Counted from the stretch's first letter, positions 1-10,708 are shown. The stretch: 64,000 nucleotides of DNA from an uncultured Pelagibacteraceae bacterium (GCA_902521005.1 CABYPZ010000001.1:120789-184788), one strand, 5' to 3'. Notes: generated by a model not told the origin, from the letters alone. Made by a program: numbers and translations.

Positions 1-1378
1 TTGCAGTCAGCTTTTGCAATCTTAACTCCAATATAGCTGTTACTTGTTCATCTGATAAGGAGTAAAAAGATGTGCTTTTCTTATTTTCAATTAACTTCAA
101 AAATTTTTGTGATTTTGTTATCTTCCATTTATTTTTGAGCAAAGAATTTTTTGCATCATCAGGATTTTTCGATGATCTAATAATTTTAATTATTTTATCC
201 AAATTTTCGACAGACACTGACAAACCAATAAGAATATGTGCTCTTGTTTCTGCTTTTTTAAGATCAAATTTTGTTTTTTTGATAACAACATCTTCTCTAA
301 ACTGTAAAAAATTTTCTAAAAAATCTTTTAAATTACAAGTTTTTGGTTTGTTGTTAACAATTGCAAGGGTATTAAATCCAAAAGAACTTTCTATAGTGGT
401 ATATTTAAAAAGTTGTCTTTTAATAGTTTCAGGCTCTACATTAGTTCTTAAATCGATAGCAACGCGAATACCTTGGCTATTAGATTCATCTCTAATATCT
501 CTTATACCTTCAATTTTCTTATCTCTTACTAATTCTGCAATTCTCTCATTAAGATTGGATTTATTTACCTGATAAGGTATAGAAGAAATAACTAGTCTAT
601 CTCTTCCATTTTTCAAATTCTCAACGCTAATATCACCTCGAATTTTAAACGAGCCTCTACCTGATTTATAACCTTCTTTAATAATATTTTTGCCAATTAT
701 TATTCCTCCTGTAGGAAAGTCAGGTCCAGGAATAAATTTCATCAACTCTGGAATTTTGATATCCTTATTATTTATTAACGCTAAAGTTCCATCAATTACT
801 TCACCAAGATTATGAGGTGGTATACTTGTTGCCATTCCAACTGCTATACCACCCGCGCCATTTACTAACAAATTTGGATATTGGGCTGGCAGAACTGTTG
901 GTTCTTTTTCAGTTTCATCATAATTGCTTTTAAATTCAACGGTATTTTTTTCAATTTCATCAATTAAATATTGTGAAATTTTCCCTAATCTAGTTTCGGT
1001 ATACCTCATTGCTGCTGGTGGGTCTCCATCAATTGAACCAAAATTTCCTTGACCATCAATTAAAGGCTGACTCATAGAAAATTCTTGAACCATTCTTACT
1101 AAAGCATCATATACAGCTTGGTCACCATGTGGATGATATTTACCAATAACATCTCCTACTATTCTTGCTGATTTTCTGAATTGTTTAGACCAATCAAAAC
1201 CACCTTTGTGCATTGCGTAAATAATTCTTCTATGTACAGGTTTAAGTCCATCTCTAACATCAGGTAAAGCTCTACTTATAATTACGCTCATCGCATAAGA
1301 TAAGTATGATGAACTCATTTCATCATACATTGTAATAGATTTTATGTTTTTATCTTTAGAGATTTGGTTATCTTGCAT
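1..1378 (-). CDS. gyrA: DNA gyrase subunit A, N-terminal part (cut by window edge)
   Basis: The frame is open from the ATG at 1378 to the window start and encodes about the first 459 residues; the C-terminal part lies outside. GyrA is the breakage-reunion subunit of type II topoisomerase, which introduces negative supercoils with GyrB. Visible landmarks are [14 protein letters not shown] near residue 50, the quinolone-pocket segment [11 protein letters not shown] around residue 87, [11 protein letters not shown], and AAMRYTE carrying the catalytic tyrosine. The residue equivalent to E. coli Ser83 is Gln (residue 87 here), while the Asp equivalent to Asp87 is kept. The gene starts 5 bases after the ssb stop, so ssb-gyrA is probably one transcript. 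Identification is secure. Confidence 0.97.
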   Translation of the reverse strand, partial: MQDNQISKDKNIKSITMYDEMSSSYLSYAMSVIISRALPDVRDGLKPVHRRIIYAMHKGGFDWSKQFRKSARIVGDVIGKYHPHGDQAVYDALVRMVQEFSMSQPLIDGQGNFGSIDGDPPAAMRYTETRLGKISQYLIDEIEKNTVEFKSNYDETEKEPTVLPAQYPNLLVNGAGGIAVGMATSIPPHNLGEVIDGTLALINNKDIKIPELMKFIPGPDFPTGGIIIGKNIIKEGYKSGRGSFKIRGDISVENLKNGRDRLVISSIPYQVNKSNLNERIAELVRDKKIEGIRDIRDESNSQGIRVAIDLRTNVEPETIKRQLFKYTTIESSFGFNTLAIVNNKPKTCNLKDFLENFLQFREDVVIKKTKFDLKKAETRAHILIGLSVSVENLDKIIKIIRSSKNPDDAKNSLLKNKWKITKSQKFLKLIENKKSTSFYSLSDEQVTAILELRLQKLTA

Positions 1379-1383
1379 AACAG

Positions 1384-1833
1384 CTAAAATGGTATATCGT
1401 CGTCTAAATCATTTGGCGTAGCTTGAGATGTGTCTTCTATAGTTTGCTTGTTATCTTGAGATGGGATCGAGCTTTGATTTCCACCACCAAGCATTGTTAA
1501 TGATGAATTATATCCCTGAATAAGAATTTCTGTAGAATACTTATCTTGACCACTTTTTTCATCTTTCCATTTTCTCGTAGATAGTTGTCCCTCAACATAT
1601 ATCTGTGCTCCTTTTTTCAAATATTGCTGAACCACATTAACTAATCCTTCATTAAAAACTACTATTCTATGCCATTCGGTTTTTTCCTTTTTTTCACCCG
1701 TGGATTTATCTTTCCATGATTGACTTGTAGCTAAACTTAGACGTGCAACACTTTTTCCATTAACCATTTGTTTGATTTCTGGGTCTGCGCCTAATCGTCC
1801 AATTAAAAGTACTTTATTTAAACTTCCTGCCAT
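1384..1833 (-). CDS. ssb: Single-stranded DNA-binding protein
   Basis: The 149-residue product has the OB-fold SSB core from its N-terminus ([16 protein letters not shown], then [20 protein letters not shown] and [15 protein letters not shown]). A short polar, disordered linker leads to the acidic tip DDDIPF that docks partner proteins. Family members bind single-stranded DNA as tetramers in replication, recombination and repair. It lies just upstream of gyrA on the same strand and diverges from uvrA. In many alphaproteobacteria uvrA, ssb and gyrA are adjacent, which matches this arrangement. No SOS box is visible in the 91-base gap to uvrA. Confidence 0.97.
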   Translation of the reverse strand: MAGSLNKVLLIGRLGADPEIKQMVNGKSVARLSLATSQSWKDKSTGEKKEKTEWHRIVVFNEGLVNVVQQYLKKGAQIYVEGQLSTRKWKDEKSGQDKYSTEILIQGYNSSLTMLGGGNQSSIPSQDNKQTIEDTSQATPNDLDDDIPF

Positions 1834-1924
1834 ATTATTTTAAATAAATTGATTTGATTTAAAGTTATTATATATCACAATTTGAATTGAATATTAATTA
1901 TATTAAACTAAATCAACTAAAATT

Positions 1925-4801
1925 ATGCTAAAAAAGATAGTTATTAAGGGCGCAAAAGAACATAATCTGAAGAATATTTCTTTGGAAATTCCTAAAGATA
2001 AATTTATTGTAATTACAGGACTATCAGGGTCAGGAAAATCCTCACTAGCATTTGATACGATATATGCTGAGGGTCAAAGAAGATATGTTGAAAGTTTATC
2101 AGCATATGCAAGACAATTTCTTGACAAAATGAAGAAACCGAATGTTGACCTTATTGAGGGTTTAAGCCCAGCTATATCTATTGAGCAAAAAAATACATCA
2201 AAAAATCCAAGATCGACAGTAGCTACAGTTACAGAAATATATGATTATATGAGAGTATTATATGCAAGAGCTGGAATACCCTACTCTCCATTTACTGGCA
2301 AACCTATAACATCACAAACTATATCGCAAATTGTTGATAAAATAAAAGAACTTCCAAAAAAATCAACGATATATTTATTTTCACCAGTAGTCAGAGGAAG
2401 AAAAGGTGAATACAAAAAAGAAATACTTTCTTATAAAAAAAGAGGATTTAGAAAAATTAAAATTGATGAAAAGTTATATGATATTGATCAAGCACCAGAA
2501 TTAAATAAAAAAATCAAACATAATATATCTGTTTTAGTAGACAGAATTATTCTAAATTCATCTTTAGGAAATAGATTAGCTGAAAGTGTTGAAACAGCTG
2601 TTAATTTATCAAATGGTTTACTTTTTGTTGAATATGAAAACGAAACGCTTCCAAAAAAATTCAGAAAGGTAGAAAATATAATTTTTTCTACTAGCTTTGC
2701 TTGCCCTGAAAGTGGTTTTACTATTGAAGAAATTGAGCCAAGATTATTTTCATTTAACAGTCCTTATGGTGCCTGTGAAGAATGTGAGGGGATAGGTGTA
2801 AAATTAAATGTAGATCCAAATTTAGTAGTTCCAAACGAAAAAAAAACTTTAGCTGATGGTGCTATTTTACCATGGGCAAAATCTACTTCTTTATACTATG
2901 CTCAAACTCTATCATCGATATCTAAACATTATGGTTTTTCATTAAACGATAGATGGGAAAAACTTTCTAAAAAGATTAAAAATATCATTTTATATGGTTC
3001 TGACGATGAAGAAATAAAGTTTTCATATGATGATGGTTATGAGAAATATTCTCATAAAAAAACTTTTGAAGGTGTAATTAATAATCTTGAACGAAGATAT
3101 CTAGAAACAGATAGTGATTGGAAAAGAGAAGAAATATCACAATACCAATCAGATACTAAATGTGAAAGATGCAACGGAATGAGATTAAAAGAGGAAGCCT
3201 TGTGTGTAAAAATTGACAAGTTAAATATAAGCGAAGTGACAGAAAAATCTATAATTGACTCTAGAGAATGGTTTAAATCATTAAATACAAAACTTGATGG
3301 TAAACAGCTAAAAATAGCTGAGCATATTTTAAAAGAAATCAATGAAAGATTAGATTTTCTACTAAATGTAGGATTAGATTATCTGACATTATCTAGAGAG
3401 TCTGGAACCTTATCTGGAGGTGAAGCACAAAGAATAAGATTAGCATCTCAAATTGGTTCTGGTTTAACTGGAGTTTTGTATGTACTTGATGAACCATCAA
3501 TTGGTTTGCATCAAAAAGATAATGTAAAATTAATTAATGCTCTTAAAAGATTAAGAGATTTAGGTAACACCGTTATTGTAGTAGAACATGATACTGAAAC
3601 GATGGAAAACGCTGATCACATAATTGATTTAGGTCCAGAGGCTGGTAAGAATGGAGGTGAAGTAATTGTTCAAGGAAATTATGATGAAATTATAAAGAGC
3701 AATGAGAGTATTACTGGAAAATATTTGTCTAATAAATTTTTTATACCTATCCCCAAAAATAGAAGATTAGCAAAAAACGGAAGATTTTTAGAAATAGGTG
3801 GTGCAAGTGGAAATAATCTTAAAAATGTTAATTTAAAAATACCTTTAGGAAGTTTAACTTGTATTACTGGTGTTTCTGGAAGCGGTAAATCTACTTTAAT
3901 ATTACAAACTTTATATAATGCCTTAAATCTTTCTTTAAATAATAATAAATCAAGAAAGATACCAATGCCATTTAAAAGTTTTAAAGGAATAGAATTAATC
4001 GATAAAGTAATAGATATTGATCAGTCACCTATTGGTAGAACACCTAGATCTAATCCTGCAACATATACAGGAGCATTTGGACCTATTAGAGATTGGTTTA
4101 CAGGCCTACCAGAGTCGAAAAGTAGAGGATATAAACCTGGAAGATTTTCATTCAATGTTAAAGGTGGTAGATGTGAAGCATGTGAAGGAGACGGGGTTAT
4201 TACTTACGAAATGCACTTTTTACCAGATGTATATATTGAATGTGATGAGTGTAAAGGAACAAGGTATAATAGAGAAACTCTAGAGATTAAATACAAGGAA
4301 AAAAGTATAGCTGACGTCCTAAATATGACAGTAGATGAAGGATGCGAATATTTCGAAAATATTTCTAATATAAGATCGAAATTATTGACTTTAAAGAAAG
4401 TTGGTTTGGGCTACATCAAGATAGGTCAACAGGCTACAACATTATCTGGAGGAGAAGCTCAAAGAATTAAATTAGCAAAAGAACTATCTAAAAGGTCTAC
4501 TGGAAGGACAATGTACATTTTAGATGAACCAACTACTGGATTGCATCAACACGACATTAAAAAACTTTTAGAAATACTTCATACTTTTGTCGCAACTGGA
4601 AATAGTGTTGTGGTAATTGAACATAATTTAGATGTAATAAAAACAGCAGATTACATTATAGATATGGGACCAGAAGGTGGTGTAAAAGGTGGGGAAATTA
4701 TAGCAGAAGGTAAACCTGAGGAAATTTGTAATGTTAAAAATAGTTTTACAGGCCAATTCTTAAAACCATTATTGAGTAATAGGTTCAAAAAAACAGCTTA
4801 A
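1925..4801 (+). CDS. uvrA: UvrABC excinuclease subunit A
   Basis: The 958-residue product has the usual UvrA length. UvrA recognises damage in nucleotide excision repair and loads UvrB. Two ABC ATPase modules are seen: Walker [10 protein letters not shown] near residue 33 and GVSGSGKST near 650, with LSGGEAQRI signatures near 496 and 839. Paired CxxC zinc-binding sites are visible (CEECEG and CERCNG in the first half, CEACEG and CDECKG around 749-775). [10 protein letters not shown] and [10 protein letters not shown] are the Walker B/D-loop segments. It is divergent from ssb. No GAAC-N7-GAAC SOS box was found upstream, unlike lexA in this window. Confidence 0.98.
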   Translation: MLKKIVIKGAKEHNLKNISLEIPKDKFIVITGLSGSGKSSLAFDTIYAEGQRRYVESLSAYARQFLDKMKKPNVDLIEGLSPAISIEQKNTSKNPRSTVATVTEIYDYMRVLYARAGIPYSPFTGKPITSQTISQIVDKIKELPKKSTIYLFSPVVRGRKGEYKKEILSYKKRGFRKIKIDEKLYDIDQAPELNKKIKHNISVLVDRIILNSSLGNRLAESVETAVNLSNGLLFVEYENETLPKKFRKVENIIFSTSFACPESGFTIEEIEPRLFSFNSPYGACEECEGIGVKLNVDPNLVVPNEKKTLADGAILPWAKSTSLYYAQTLSSISKHYGFSLNDRWEKLSKKIKNIILYGSDDEEIKFSYDDGYEKYSHKKTFEGVINNLERRYLETDSDWKREEISQYQSDTKCERCNGMRLKEEALCVKIDKLNISEVTEKSIIDSREWFKSLNTKLDGKQLKIAEHILKEINERLDFLLNVGLDYLTLSRESGTLSGGEAQRIRLASQIGSGLTGVLYVLDEPSIGLHQKDNVKLINALKRLRDLGNTVIVVEHDTETMENADHIIDLGPEAGKNGGEVIVQGNYDEIIKSNESITGKYLSNKFFIPIPKNRRLAKNGRFLEIGGASGNNLKNVNLKIPLGSLTCITGVSGSGKSTLILQTLYNALNLSLNNNKSRKIPMPFKSFKGIELIDKVIDIDQSPIGRTPRSNPATYTGAFGPIRDWFTGLPESKSRGYKPGRFSFNVKGGRCEACEGDGVITYEMHFLPDVYIECDECKGTRYNRETLEIKYKEKSIADVLNMTVDEGCEYFENISNIRSKLLTLKKVGLGYIKIGQQATTLSGGEAQRIKLAKELSKRSTGRTMYILDEPTTGLHQHDIKKLLEILHTFVATGNSVVVIEHNLDVIKTADYIIDMGPEGGVKGGEIIAEGKPEEICNVKNSFTGQFLKPLLSNRFKKTA

Positions 4802-4832
4802 ATAATTTATTTTTTTAGTATATAATAGAATC

Positions 4833-5435
4833 ATGAGTAATTTCTTTTCATCATTATCAAAGGTAATTCACACATCATTATTGCTGACAATTTTGCTTTT
4901 TATTTTTTTGTCATTTGGTGTTGGTGGTTTTGATATAGATACTTACTTTTGGAGCTGGTTATTTAGATACTTTCATGTAGCCGCAGGTATAATGTGGATA
5001 GGCTTGTTGTGGTATTTTAATTTTGTACAAGTTCCAAACATGTCAAAAATTACTGATGAACAGAAACCAGCTATCACAAAAGTAATAGCACCTTCTGCAT
5101 TATTTTGGTTTAGATGGGCAGCATTAGTAACTGTGATAACTGGATTAATTGTTGCATATTTAAACGGATATATTCACGATGCAATGGTTTTAGGTATTGG
5201 AAGTGGCGGAGGAAGAAATACTGCAATAGGAATAGGTATGTGGCTAGGTATTATAATGGCTATAAACGTTTGGTTTGTTATTTGGCCAAGCCAAAAGAAA
5301 GTTTTAGGTATTGTTGAAGCCTCACCCGAAGAAAAACCAATAGCTGCAAAAAGAGCTTTGATTGCATCAAGAACAAATACTCTACTATCTTTACCAATGT
5401 TACTTTCAATGGTGGCTGCGCAAAATTTATATTAA
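4833..5435 (+). CDS. Orphan PuuD/urate-hydroxylase N-terminal-type membrane protein
   Basis: This 200-residue, multi-spanning membrane protein has hydrophobic segments near residues 15-35, 45-65, 90-110, 120-150 and 175-195. The segment FRYFHVAAGIMWIGLLWYFN, with a membrane His, and the glycine-rich IGSGGGRNTAIGIGMWLGI resemble the membrane half of PuuD-type urate hydroxylases (Urate_ox_N family). PuuD proteins carry a C-terminal cytochrome c domain; no CxxCH is present here and the protein stops after the membrane part. Urate oxidation therefore cannot be assumed, and a redox or haem-linked membrane role is only a guess. A TATAAT lies 6 bases before the ATG. The stop codon directly abuts the stop of convergent secF. 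Family recognition is moderate; function is unknown. Confidence 0.7.
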   Translation: MSNFFSSLSKVIHTSLLLTILLFIFLSFGVGGFDIDTYFWSWLFRYFHVAAGIMWIGLLWYFNFVQVPNMSKITDEQKPAITKVIAPSALFWFRWAALVTVITGLIVAYLNGYIHDAMVLGIGSGGGRNTAIGIGMWLGIIMAINVWFVIWPSQKKVLGIVEASPEEKPIAAKRALIASRTNTLLSLPMLLSMVAAQNLY

Positions 5436-6338
5436 TTACTCTTTTTCTTCTTTAAGTATAGTTTTTTGAGACACTTTTAACATTACTAATATTGGATTAG
5501 CTATATAAATTGAAGAATAGGTTCCAATTATGACACCAAGTATCATGGCAAATGAAAAACCTTTCAATATCTCTCCACCAAAAATAAATATAGACAATAA
5601 AGCTAACAATGTAGTAGCAGATGTTATTATTGTTCGCGATAGTGTTTCATTTATAGAGATGTTTGTAAGATCAAAAATTTTTATATCCGAAAATTTTTTT
5701 AAATTTTCCCTAACTCTGTCAAAAATTACAACTGTATCGTTCATTGAATAACCTACAATAGTTAATACAGCTGCAACAATTGATAAATTTATTTCAAGGT
5801 TTAATATTGAAAAAAAACCAAGTGTTATAATAACATCATGAAAAATAGCTGCAATTGCTCCTAGACTAAATTGCCATTCAAATCTAATCCATATGTAAAT
5901 TAACATTGCACCTAAAGATAAAAAAATTGCTAAAATACCTGATTTTAATAACTCTGAACTAACTTTTGGTCCAACACTCTCAACTCTCCTAAAATTAAAG
6001 GAATTACCTAAGTCTTTTTTTAATTCATTTTTTAAATTTTCTATAAAATTCTCTTCAAGATTTTCTTTTTTTTCAAATTTAACAATAAAATCATTATCAT
6101 TACCAAAATTTTTAACACTAACATCTCCTAGACTCATATTTGTAAATGATTTTCTTAAATCTGAGATACTTATTGTATTATCATTAGTTCTTAATTCTAT
6201 TAGCGTACCTCCCTTAAAGTCTACTCCATAGTTTAATCCTTTAAATAATAGAAATAATATGGATACAAAAATTAAAGATAGAGACAAATAATTAAATTTT
6301 TTGTAGAATAAATTAAAAGGTATATTATTTTTTTCCAT
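5436..6338 (-). CDS. secF: Sec translocon accessory protein SecF
   Basis: The 300-residue product has a SecF layout: an N-terminal TM, then NYGVDFKGGTLIELR (the SecD/F periplasmic entry motif), a periplasmic domain, and five C-terminal TMs from about residue 130, including AAVLTIVGYSMNDTVVIFDR. With SecD and YajC it forms an inner-membrane complex that uses proton motive force to help SecYEG release exported proteins. The start overlaps the secD stop by one base, and the order yajC-secD-secF is classical. The last codon abuts the stop of the convergent orphan membrane gene with no intergenic base. Confidence 0.96.
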   Translation of the reverse strand: MEKNNIPFNLFYKKFNYLSLSLIFVSILFLLFKGLNYGVDFKGGTLIELRTNDNTISISDLRKSFTNMSLGDVSVKNFGNDNDFIVKFEKKENLEENFIENLKNELKKDLGNSFNFRRVESVGPKVSSELLKSGILAIFLSLGAMLIYIWIRFEWQFSLGAIAAIFHDVIITLGFFSILNLEINLSIVAAVLTIVGYSMNDTVVIFDRVRENLKKFSDIKIFDLTNISINETLSRTIITSATTLLALLSIFIFGGEILKGFSFAMILGVIIGTYSSIYIANPILVMLKVSQKTILKEEKE

Positions 6339-7891
6339 TATATTAATTTCTCCTTATGCCTGTTTTTTGAAACATAAATAGAAGTAATCAACCTTGCTAT
6401 AAAATAAACTGAAAACAATGTTGTTATTATTCCAACTCCTAAAGTTACAGAAAATCCTTTGACAGGACCTGAGCCTAAAATAAACAATATTGCAGCTGCT
6501 ATTAAGGTTGTTATATTAGCATCTAAAATTGTGGTTCTTGATTTTGTATATCCACTATCAAAAGCAAGTAATTGATTTTCCTCACCTTTTTTTTCCTCTT
6601 TAATTCTCTCGTAAATTAACACGTTGGCATCTACAGCCATACCTACTGTTAAAATTATTCCTGCTATACCTGGCAATGTAAGTGTAGCTTCAAATAATGT
6701 CAGTATTCCAATTAGCAAAAACAAATTAAATATTAGCGTAACATTAGCTATTAATCCAAAAATTTTATATTTTATAAGCATAAATAAAATAACTAACGAG
6801 AATCCAATTATCAAAGACAATATACCTGAATTAATTGAATCTTGACCTAAGTCAGGACCGACAGTACGTTCCTCAATGATATTTAAAGGTGCTGGAAGTG
6901 CACCCGATCTAAGTAGTAAAGCCATATCCGTAGCTGATTGAAAAGTAAAATCACCAGTTATTTGACCAGATCCACCAACAATAGGCTCTTGGATTGTTGG
7001 TGCACTAATAATTTTATTATCCAAAATTATTGCTAATTTCTTTCCAACATTATTAGTAGTTGCTCTAGCAAATTTTTTTGTACCCACCCTATCTAAATTG
7101 AAAGAAACAACTGTTTGATTGGATTGATTATCCATTCTTGGATTAGCATCAATAAGGTTTTCACCACTAAGAACTATACGCTTACTTACAATAACTTCAG
7201 TACCATCTTCAAATGATAGTTTTTCAGTTCCAAATGATTCTTCTGAATTATTTGTAACAAATTTGAAAGTAAGATTGGCAGTTTTTCCTAAAAGAGATTT
7301 AATTCTATCTGGATTATTTAAGCCAGGTAATTCAACTAATATCCTGTCACTGCCTCTTTTTAGTATATTGGGCTCGTTAGTTCCGACTTCATCAACTCTT
7401 CTTCTGACAATTTCAATTGCCTGTTCTTGAGATGCACCTTTTATTAATACTAAACCATAATCAGATAGTTCTAATAGAACGTCAGTATTACTAATATTTA
7501 AATTAAACTGATGAGTTTTAAATTTTGGAAAATATGGATTTATTTCACTTTCTTTGTCAGCAAAAATATCCTCAATAAGATTTGACTCACCTGAATTAAT
7601 TTCAAATTTAATACTTCGATTATCTATAATCTCAATATTTTTAAATTGGATATTTTTATTCTTTAAATACTTTTTAATCTCAAAAAATTTATTTTGTACT
7701 TGTTGAATAATTACAGGTTCATTATCTATTTCTAATAATAGATATGAGCCACCTTGTAAATCTAATCCAAGATTGATTTTTTTTTTAAAAAAATTGTTAT
7801 CGAAAGAAAAAAAATTAGATAAGGCAAAATAAGATAAAAGTAATGTAATAACTATAACGGATAATATTTTTAATTTTGAGAAGTATAACAT
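6338..7891 (-). CDS. secD: Sec translocon accessory protein SecD
   Basis: The 517-residue product begins with a signal-anchor TM (about residues 8-28), followed by INLGLDLQGGSYLLLEID, the hallmark SecD N-terminal motif. A large periplasmic domain follows (RRRVDEVGTNEPNI, DRILVELPGLNNPD), and six TMs fill the C-terminal third, with TLPGIAGIILTVGMAVDANV as the conserved TM4 segment. It acts with SecF in proton-driven late steps of export. It sits 12 bases after yajC and overlaps secF by one base. An in-frame A10 run near residues 36-40 is intact, a useful contrast to the broken poly-A runs in eno and trpE. Confidence 0.97.
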   Translation of the reverse strand: MLYFSKLKILSVIVITLLLSYFALSNFFSFDNNFFKKKINLGLDLQGGSYLLLEIDNEPVIIQQVQNKFFEIKKYLKNKNIQFKNIEIIDNRSIKFEINSGESNLIEDIFADKESEINPYFPKFKTHQFNLNISNTDVLLELSDYGLVLIKGASQEQAIEIVRRRVDEVGTNEPNILKRGSDRILVELPGLNNPDRIKSLLGKTANLTFKFVTNNSEESFGTEKLSFEDGTEVIVSKRIVLSGENLIDANPRMDNQSNQTVVSFNLDRVGTKKFARATTNNVGKKLAIILDNKIISAPTIQEPIVGGSGQITGDFTFQSATDMALLLRSGALPAPLNIIEERTVGPDLGQDSINSGILSLIIGFSLVILFMLIKYKIFGLIANVTLIFNLFLLIGILTLFEATLTLPGIAGIILTVGMAVDANVLIYERIKEEKKGEENQLLAFDSGYTKSRTTILDANITTLIAAAILFILGSGPVKGFSVTLGVGIITTLFSVYFIARLITSIYVSKNRHKEKLI

Positions 7892-7903
7892 TGCTTTTTA
7901 ATG

Positions 7904-8191
7904 TTATTTTTTTATTTCTGGATTATTTAATAGAGCTTGTATTCCTGTTGCTTTAATTATTTCTACTTTTACATCGTCAGATATTGATACTTCAACTTTA
8001 TCATTGTCAATTACTCTATCAACAGTACCGACTATACCACCAGCTGTTACGACTTTGTCGCCTCTTTTTAAGTTTTCAACCATTATTTTATGATCTTTAA
8101 CTTTTTTCTGTTGAGGTCTTATTAGAAAAAAATAAAAAATAACAAAAATTAAAATTAATGGTATGAACTGTCCTATTCCTGATCCTGACAT
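7904..8191 (-). CDS. yajC: Preprotein translocase subunit YajC
   Basis: This is a 95-residue YajC: a single N-terminal TM (about residues 8-25, IPLILIFVIFYFFLIRPQQK) and a small cytosolic domain with RGDKVVTAGGIVGTV, the family motif. YajC associates with SecDF. It is the first gene of yajC-secD-secF and lies 53 bases downstream of serS on the same strand, so it may be read from the long upstream minus-strand run. The length is normal. Confidence 0.95.
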   Translation of the reverse strand: MSGSGIGQFIPLILIFVIFYFFLIRPQQKKVKDHKIMVENLKRGDKVVTAGGIVGTVDRVIDNDKVEVSISDDVKVEIIKATGIQALLNNPEIKK

Positions 8192-8244
8192 AATATTATA
8201 ATATTTATGAATTGTTTATACTATCTATATTATTAAAACAACTG

Positions 8245-9504
8245 CTATTTGCTTTTGATAATATTTAAATTATTCATGTAAGGTATAAGAGCTTCTGGAA
8301 CATTTATTGATCCATCAGCATTTTGATAATTTTCTAGAATAGCAATTAATGTTCTTCCGATAGCAAGTCCACTGCCATTTAAAGTTCCTACAAACTCTGT
8401 ATCATTTGTAGAACTTTTATATCTTGTTTTCATTCTTCTAGCTTGAAAAGTTCCACATGAAGAGCAGCTAGAAATTTCTCTAAATTTGTTTTCAGACGGA
8501 AGCCAAACCTCCAGATCATATGTTTTTTCAGCACTAAATCCCATATCACCAGAACAAAGTAAAACTTTTCTATAAGGTAACTTTAGTTTATCCAAAATTG
8601 AAGAAGCGCACTTTGTCATTCTTTCCAGTTCATCTGCACATTTATTATTTTCGACTATACTAACTAATTCAACTTTATAAAATTGATGTTGTCTGATCAT
8701 TCCTTTTGTATCTTTGCCGTAACTTCCAGCTTCTTTTCTAAAACAAGAGGTTGATGCAACATAACGCAAAGGCAAATTTTTAACATTTAGAATTTTATCT
8801 TTTACAATATTTGTAAGAATAACTTCAGCCGTAGGAATTAGGAATTTTCTATCATTTTTTTCATCAATTTTTAATTCAAACTGATCATTTTCAAATTTAG
8901 GTAACTGTCCTGTACCATACATTGAATCTTCATTAGCTATTAATGGAGGGGAAACTTCTTCATATCCATTTTCCTTTATATGAATGTCCAACATAAAGTT
9001 AGATAAAGCTCTTTCAAGCTGAGCCAATTTATCCTTAACAAATACAAACCTAGTACCTGAAGTTTTTGTTGCTACATCAAAATCCAACATCTTCAAATCA
9101 TCACCTAACTCATAATGAGACTTAGGTTTAAAATCAAATTTTCTAATTTCACCTTTTGTTTCAACTTCAACATTAGATTTTTCATCCTTTCCTACAGGAA
9201 CATCATTCAACGCTAAGTTAGGCAAAGATGAAAGAATATTTTCAATTTCAGTTTTAATTTTATTTTGTTCAGTATTTAATAAATCAATTTGAGTTGATAT
9301 TTTTTTTGACTTTTCAAATAAACTTTTATCTTTTGATTTTGAAATATCTTTTTTTTCTTTTTCTAAAGTTTCTTTATTTTGAATTAAATTTCTATTTTTT
9401 TTATCTAATTCTAATATATTTTCTAATTTTAAATTTTGATTTCTTTTTTTGATTGAATTTACAAATTCATCAAAGTTTTTACGAATATCTTTAATATTAT
9501 GCAT
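8245..9504 (-). CDS. serS: Seryl-tRNA synthetase
   Basis: The enzyme charges tRNA-Ser (and tRNA-Sec where present) with serine. With the start at MHNIKDIRKNFDEF it has 419 residues, normal for the family. An upstream in-frame ATG at 9558 would add a Lys-rich 18-residue tail lying inside tatC, so I rejected it. An N-terminal antiparallel coiled coil covers about residues 25-100, then the class II core with motif 2 (TSCFRKEAGSYGKDTKGMIR) and motif 3 (GSGLAIGRTLIAILENYQ). The start overlaps the tatC stop by 8 bases. The tatABC-serS order is common in alphaproteobacteria. Confidence 0.97.
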   Translation of the reverse strand: MHNIKDIRKNFDEFVNSIKKRNQNLKLENILELDKKNRNLIQNKETLEKEKKDISKSKDKSLFEKSKKISTQIDLLNTEQNKIKTEIENILSSLPNLALNDVPVGKDEKSNVEVETKGEIRKFDFKPKSHYELGDDLKMLDFDVATKTSGTRFVFVKDKLAQLERALSNFMLDIHIKENGYEEVSPPLIANEDSMYGTGQLPKFENDQFELKIDEKNDRKFLIPTAEVILTNIVKDKILNVKNLPLRYVASTSCFRKEAGSYGKDTKGMIRQHQFYKVELVSIVENNKCADELERMTKCASSILDKLKLPYRKVLLCSGDMGFSAEKTYDLEVWLPSENKFREISSCSSCGTFQARRMKTRYKSSTNDTEFVGTLNGSGLAIGRTLIAILENYQNADGSINVPEALIPYMNNLNIIKSK

Positions 9505-10261
9505 TTTCTTTTTCTTTTTTTTTCTCAATAATTTTGACTGAAAAAATTGATAATTCATACAATATTAACAAAGGTATAGCCAAACCTATTTGGGTGACTG
9601 GGTCGGGTGGTGTAAGTACTGCTGCTGCAGCAAATATTATTACAACTACATATTTTCTTCTTTGTTTTAAAAATGCAGAGTCGATTACGTTAATACGTGC
9701 TAATAAACTTAGAACGACAGGCAACTGAAAACTTAAACCGAAAGCAAATATTAACTTCATTACTAGAGATAAATATTCATTAACTTTAGCCTCCAATTGT
9801 ATTGGTAATCCTGTGGACATGCCGCTACTTTCAAAAGATAAAAAAAACTTAAATGCTAAGGGCATTATAAGGTAGTAGACAAGCATACCTCCTAAAAGAA
9901 ATAAAATTGGTGTAACAATTAGATATGGCATAATTGCAGATTTTTCATTGTCATATAAACCGGGAGCAATAAATTTCCATATTTGTATAAGTATATAAGG
10001 ACTTGTTATAAAAAAGGCAGTAAAAAATGAGACTTTTAGATATGTTAAGAATGTTTCTTGAAGAGCTGTAAAAATTAATCTTCTATCAGATCCATCTTTT
10101 TTAACTGCTTCAGCATATGGCTCAACTAAAAAACCATAAATATATTCAGAAAAAAAATAGCAAATAACAAACAAAACAGCCAAAAATATTAAAGAATTAA
10201 TTAATCTTTGTCTTAATTCAACTAAGTGGGATACAAAACCTGTTTCCTTATTATTTTCCAT
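9497..10261 (-). CDS. tatC: Twin-arginine translocase subunit TatC
   Basis: The 254-residue product has six predicted TMs. The first cytoplasmic segment carries FVSHLVELRQRLINS, the conserved TatC N-terminal motif that binds twin-arginine signal peptides. Other landmarks are PYILIQIWKFIAPGLY and FGLSFQLPVVL. TatC with TatB forms the receptor that exports folded proteins, and TatA forms the pore. It overlaps tatB by 11 bases and serS by 8. The C-terminal end is Lys/Glu-rich (EKKKEKENA) and contains an intact A9 run. Confidence 0.97.
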   Translation of the reverse strand: MENNKETGFVSHLVELRQRLINSLIFLAVLFVICYFFSEYIYGFLVEPYAEAVKKDGSDRRLIFTALQETFLTYLKVSFFTAFFITSPYILIQIWKFIAPGLYDNEKSAIMPYLIVTPILFLLGGMLVYYLIMPLAFKFFLSFESSGMSTGLPIQLEAKVNEYLSLVMKLIFAFGLSFQLPVVLSLLARINVIDSAFLKQRRKYVVVIIFAAAAVLTPPDPVTQIGLAIPLLILYELSIFSVKIIEKKKEKENA

Positions 10262-10493
10262 TATCTATTTCAGTTTCTTGTTTACTTTTGTTGATATTTT
10301 TATTTGAATTTTTTTCTTCAGTTCCAAAATCTTCAAAGTTATTAACTTCATTTTGAACATTGCTAACATATTTTTTAATACTACCAATCCATGAACCTAT
10401 TTTTTTTAACATAAATGGAAAATCTTTAGGTCCTACAACTAGAATTGCGACTGTTACAACTATTAAAATTTCAAACCAGCCAATTGTTGGCAT
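10251..10493 (-). CDS. tatB: Sec-independent translocase protein TatB
   Basis: The small 80-residue protein has an N-terminal TM (about residues 5-21, WFEILIVVTVAILVVGPKD) with the Gly-Pro hinge and an amphipathic helix (PFMLKKIGSWIGSIKK), as in TatA/B proteins. The Glu in the TM (WFEIL) and its position between tatA and tatC favour TatB. The C-terminal tail is Asn/Lys-rich and probably disordered. TatB is shorter here than in many proteobacteria, in line with streamlining. Confidence 0.9.
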   Translation of the reverse strand: MPTIGWFEILIVVTVAILVVGPKDFPFMLKKIGSWIGSIKKYVSNVQNEVNNFEDFGTEEKNSNKNINKSKQETEIDNGK

Positions 10494-10498
10494 TTGAA

Positions 10499-10708
10499 TT
10501 AATCTTTATTTGTATCTTGATTGTTTGTATCTTGATTTTCAGAAACATTTTTAGTTGTGTCTGTTTCTATAGCGTCAGATGCCATGCCCTTTTTGAAGCT
10601 TTTTATTCCTTTAGCCACATCTCCCATAAGGCTAGAGATTTTACCTCTGCCAAAAAGCAGGACTACTAAAATTACTACTATCGCTATTTGCCAAAATCCT
10701 ATACTCAT
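10499..10708 (-). CDS. tatA: Sec-independent translocase protein TatA
   Basis: This 69-residue protein has the TatA signature: a short TM ([19 protein letters not shown], about residues 5-22), the FG(R) hinge, and an amphipathic helix ([19 protein letters not shown]). The tail contains a near-exact repeat ([12 protein letters not shown]). It forms the oligomeric pore of the twin-arginine pathway. It lies 5 bases ahead of tatB and 50 bases after scpB on the same strand. Confidence 0.95.
   Translation of the reverse strand: MSIGFWQIAIVVILVVLLFGRGKISSLMGDVAKGIKSFKKGMASDAIETDTTKNVSENQDTNNQDTNKD

Noticed and set aside
4821..4835. Leaderless transcript start at the TATAAT before the PuuD-type gene
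   Set aside because: The spacing would suit a leaderless message, but no -35 box was seen and TATAAT is common by chance in this AT-rich DNA.
9505..9558. Longer serS start with an extra Lys-rich N-terminus
   Set aside because: It would lie in tatC and add residues not found in SerRS; MHNIKDIRKNFDEF is the standard beginning.
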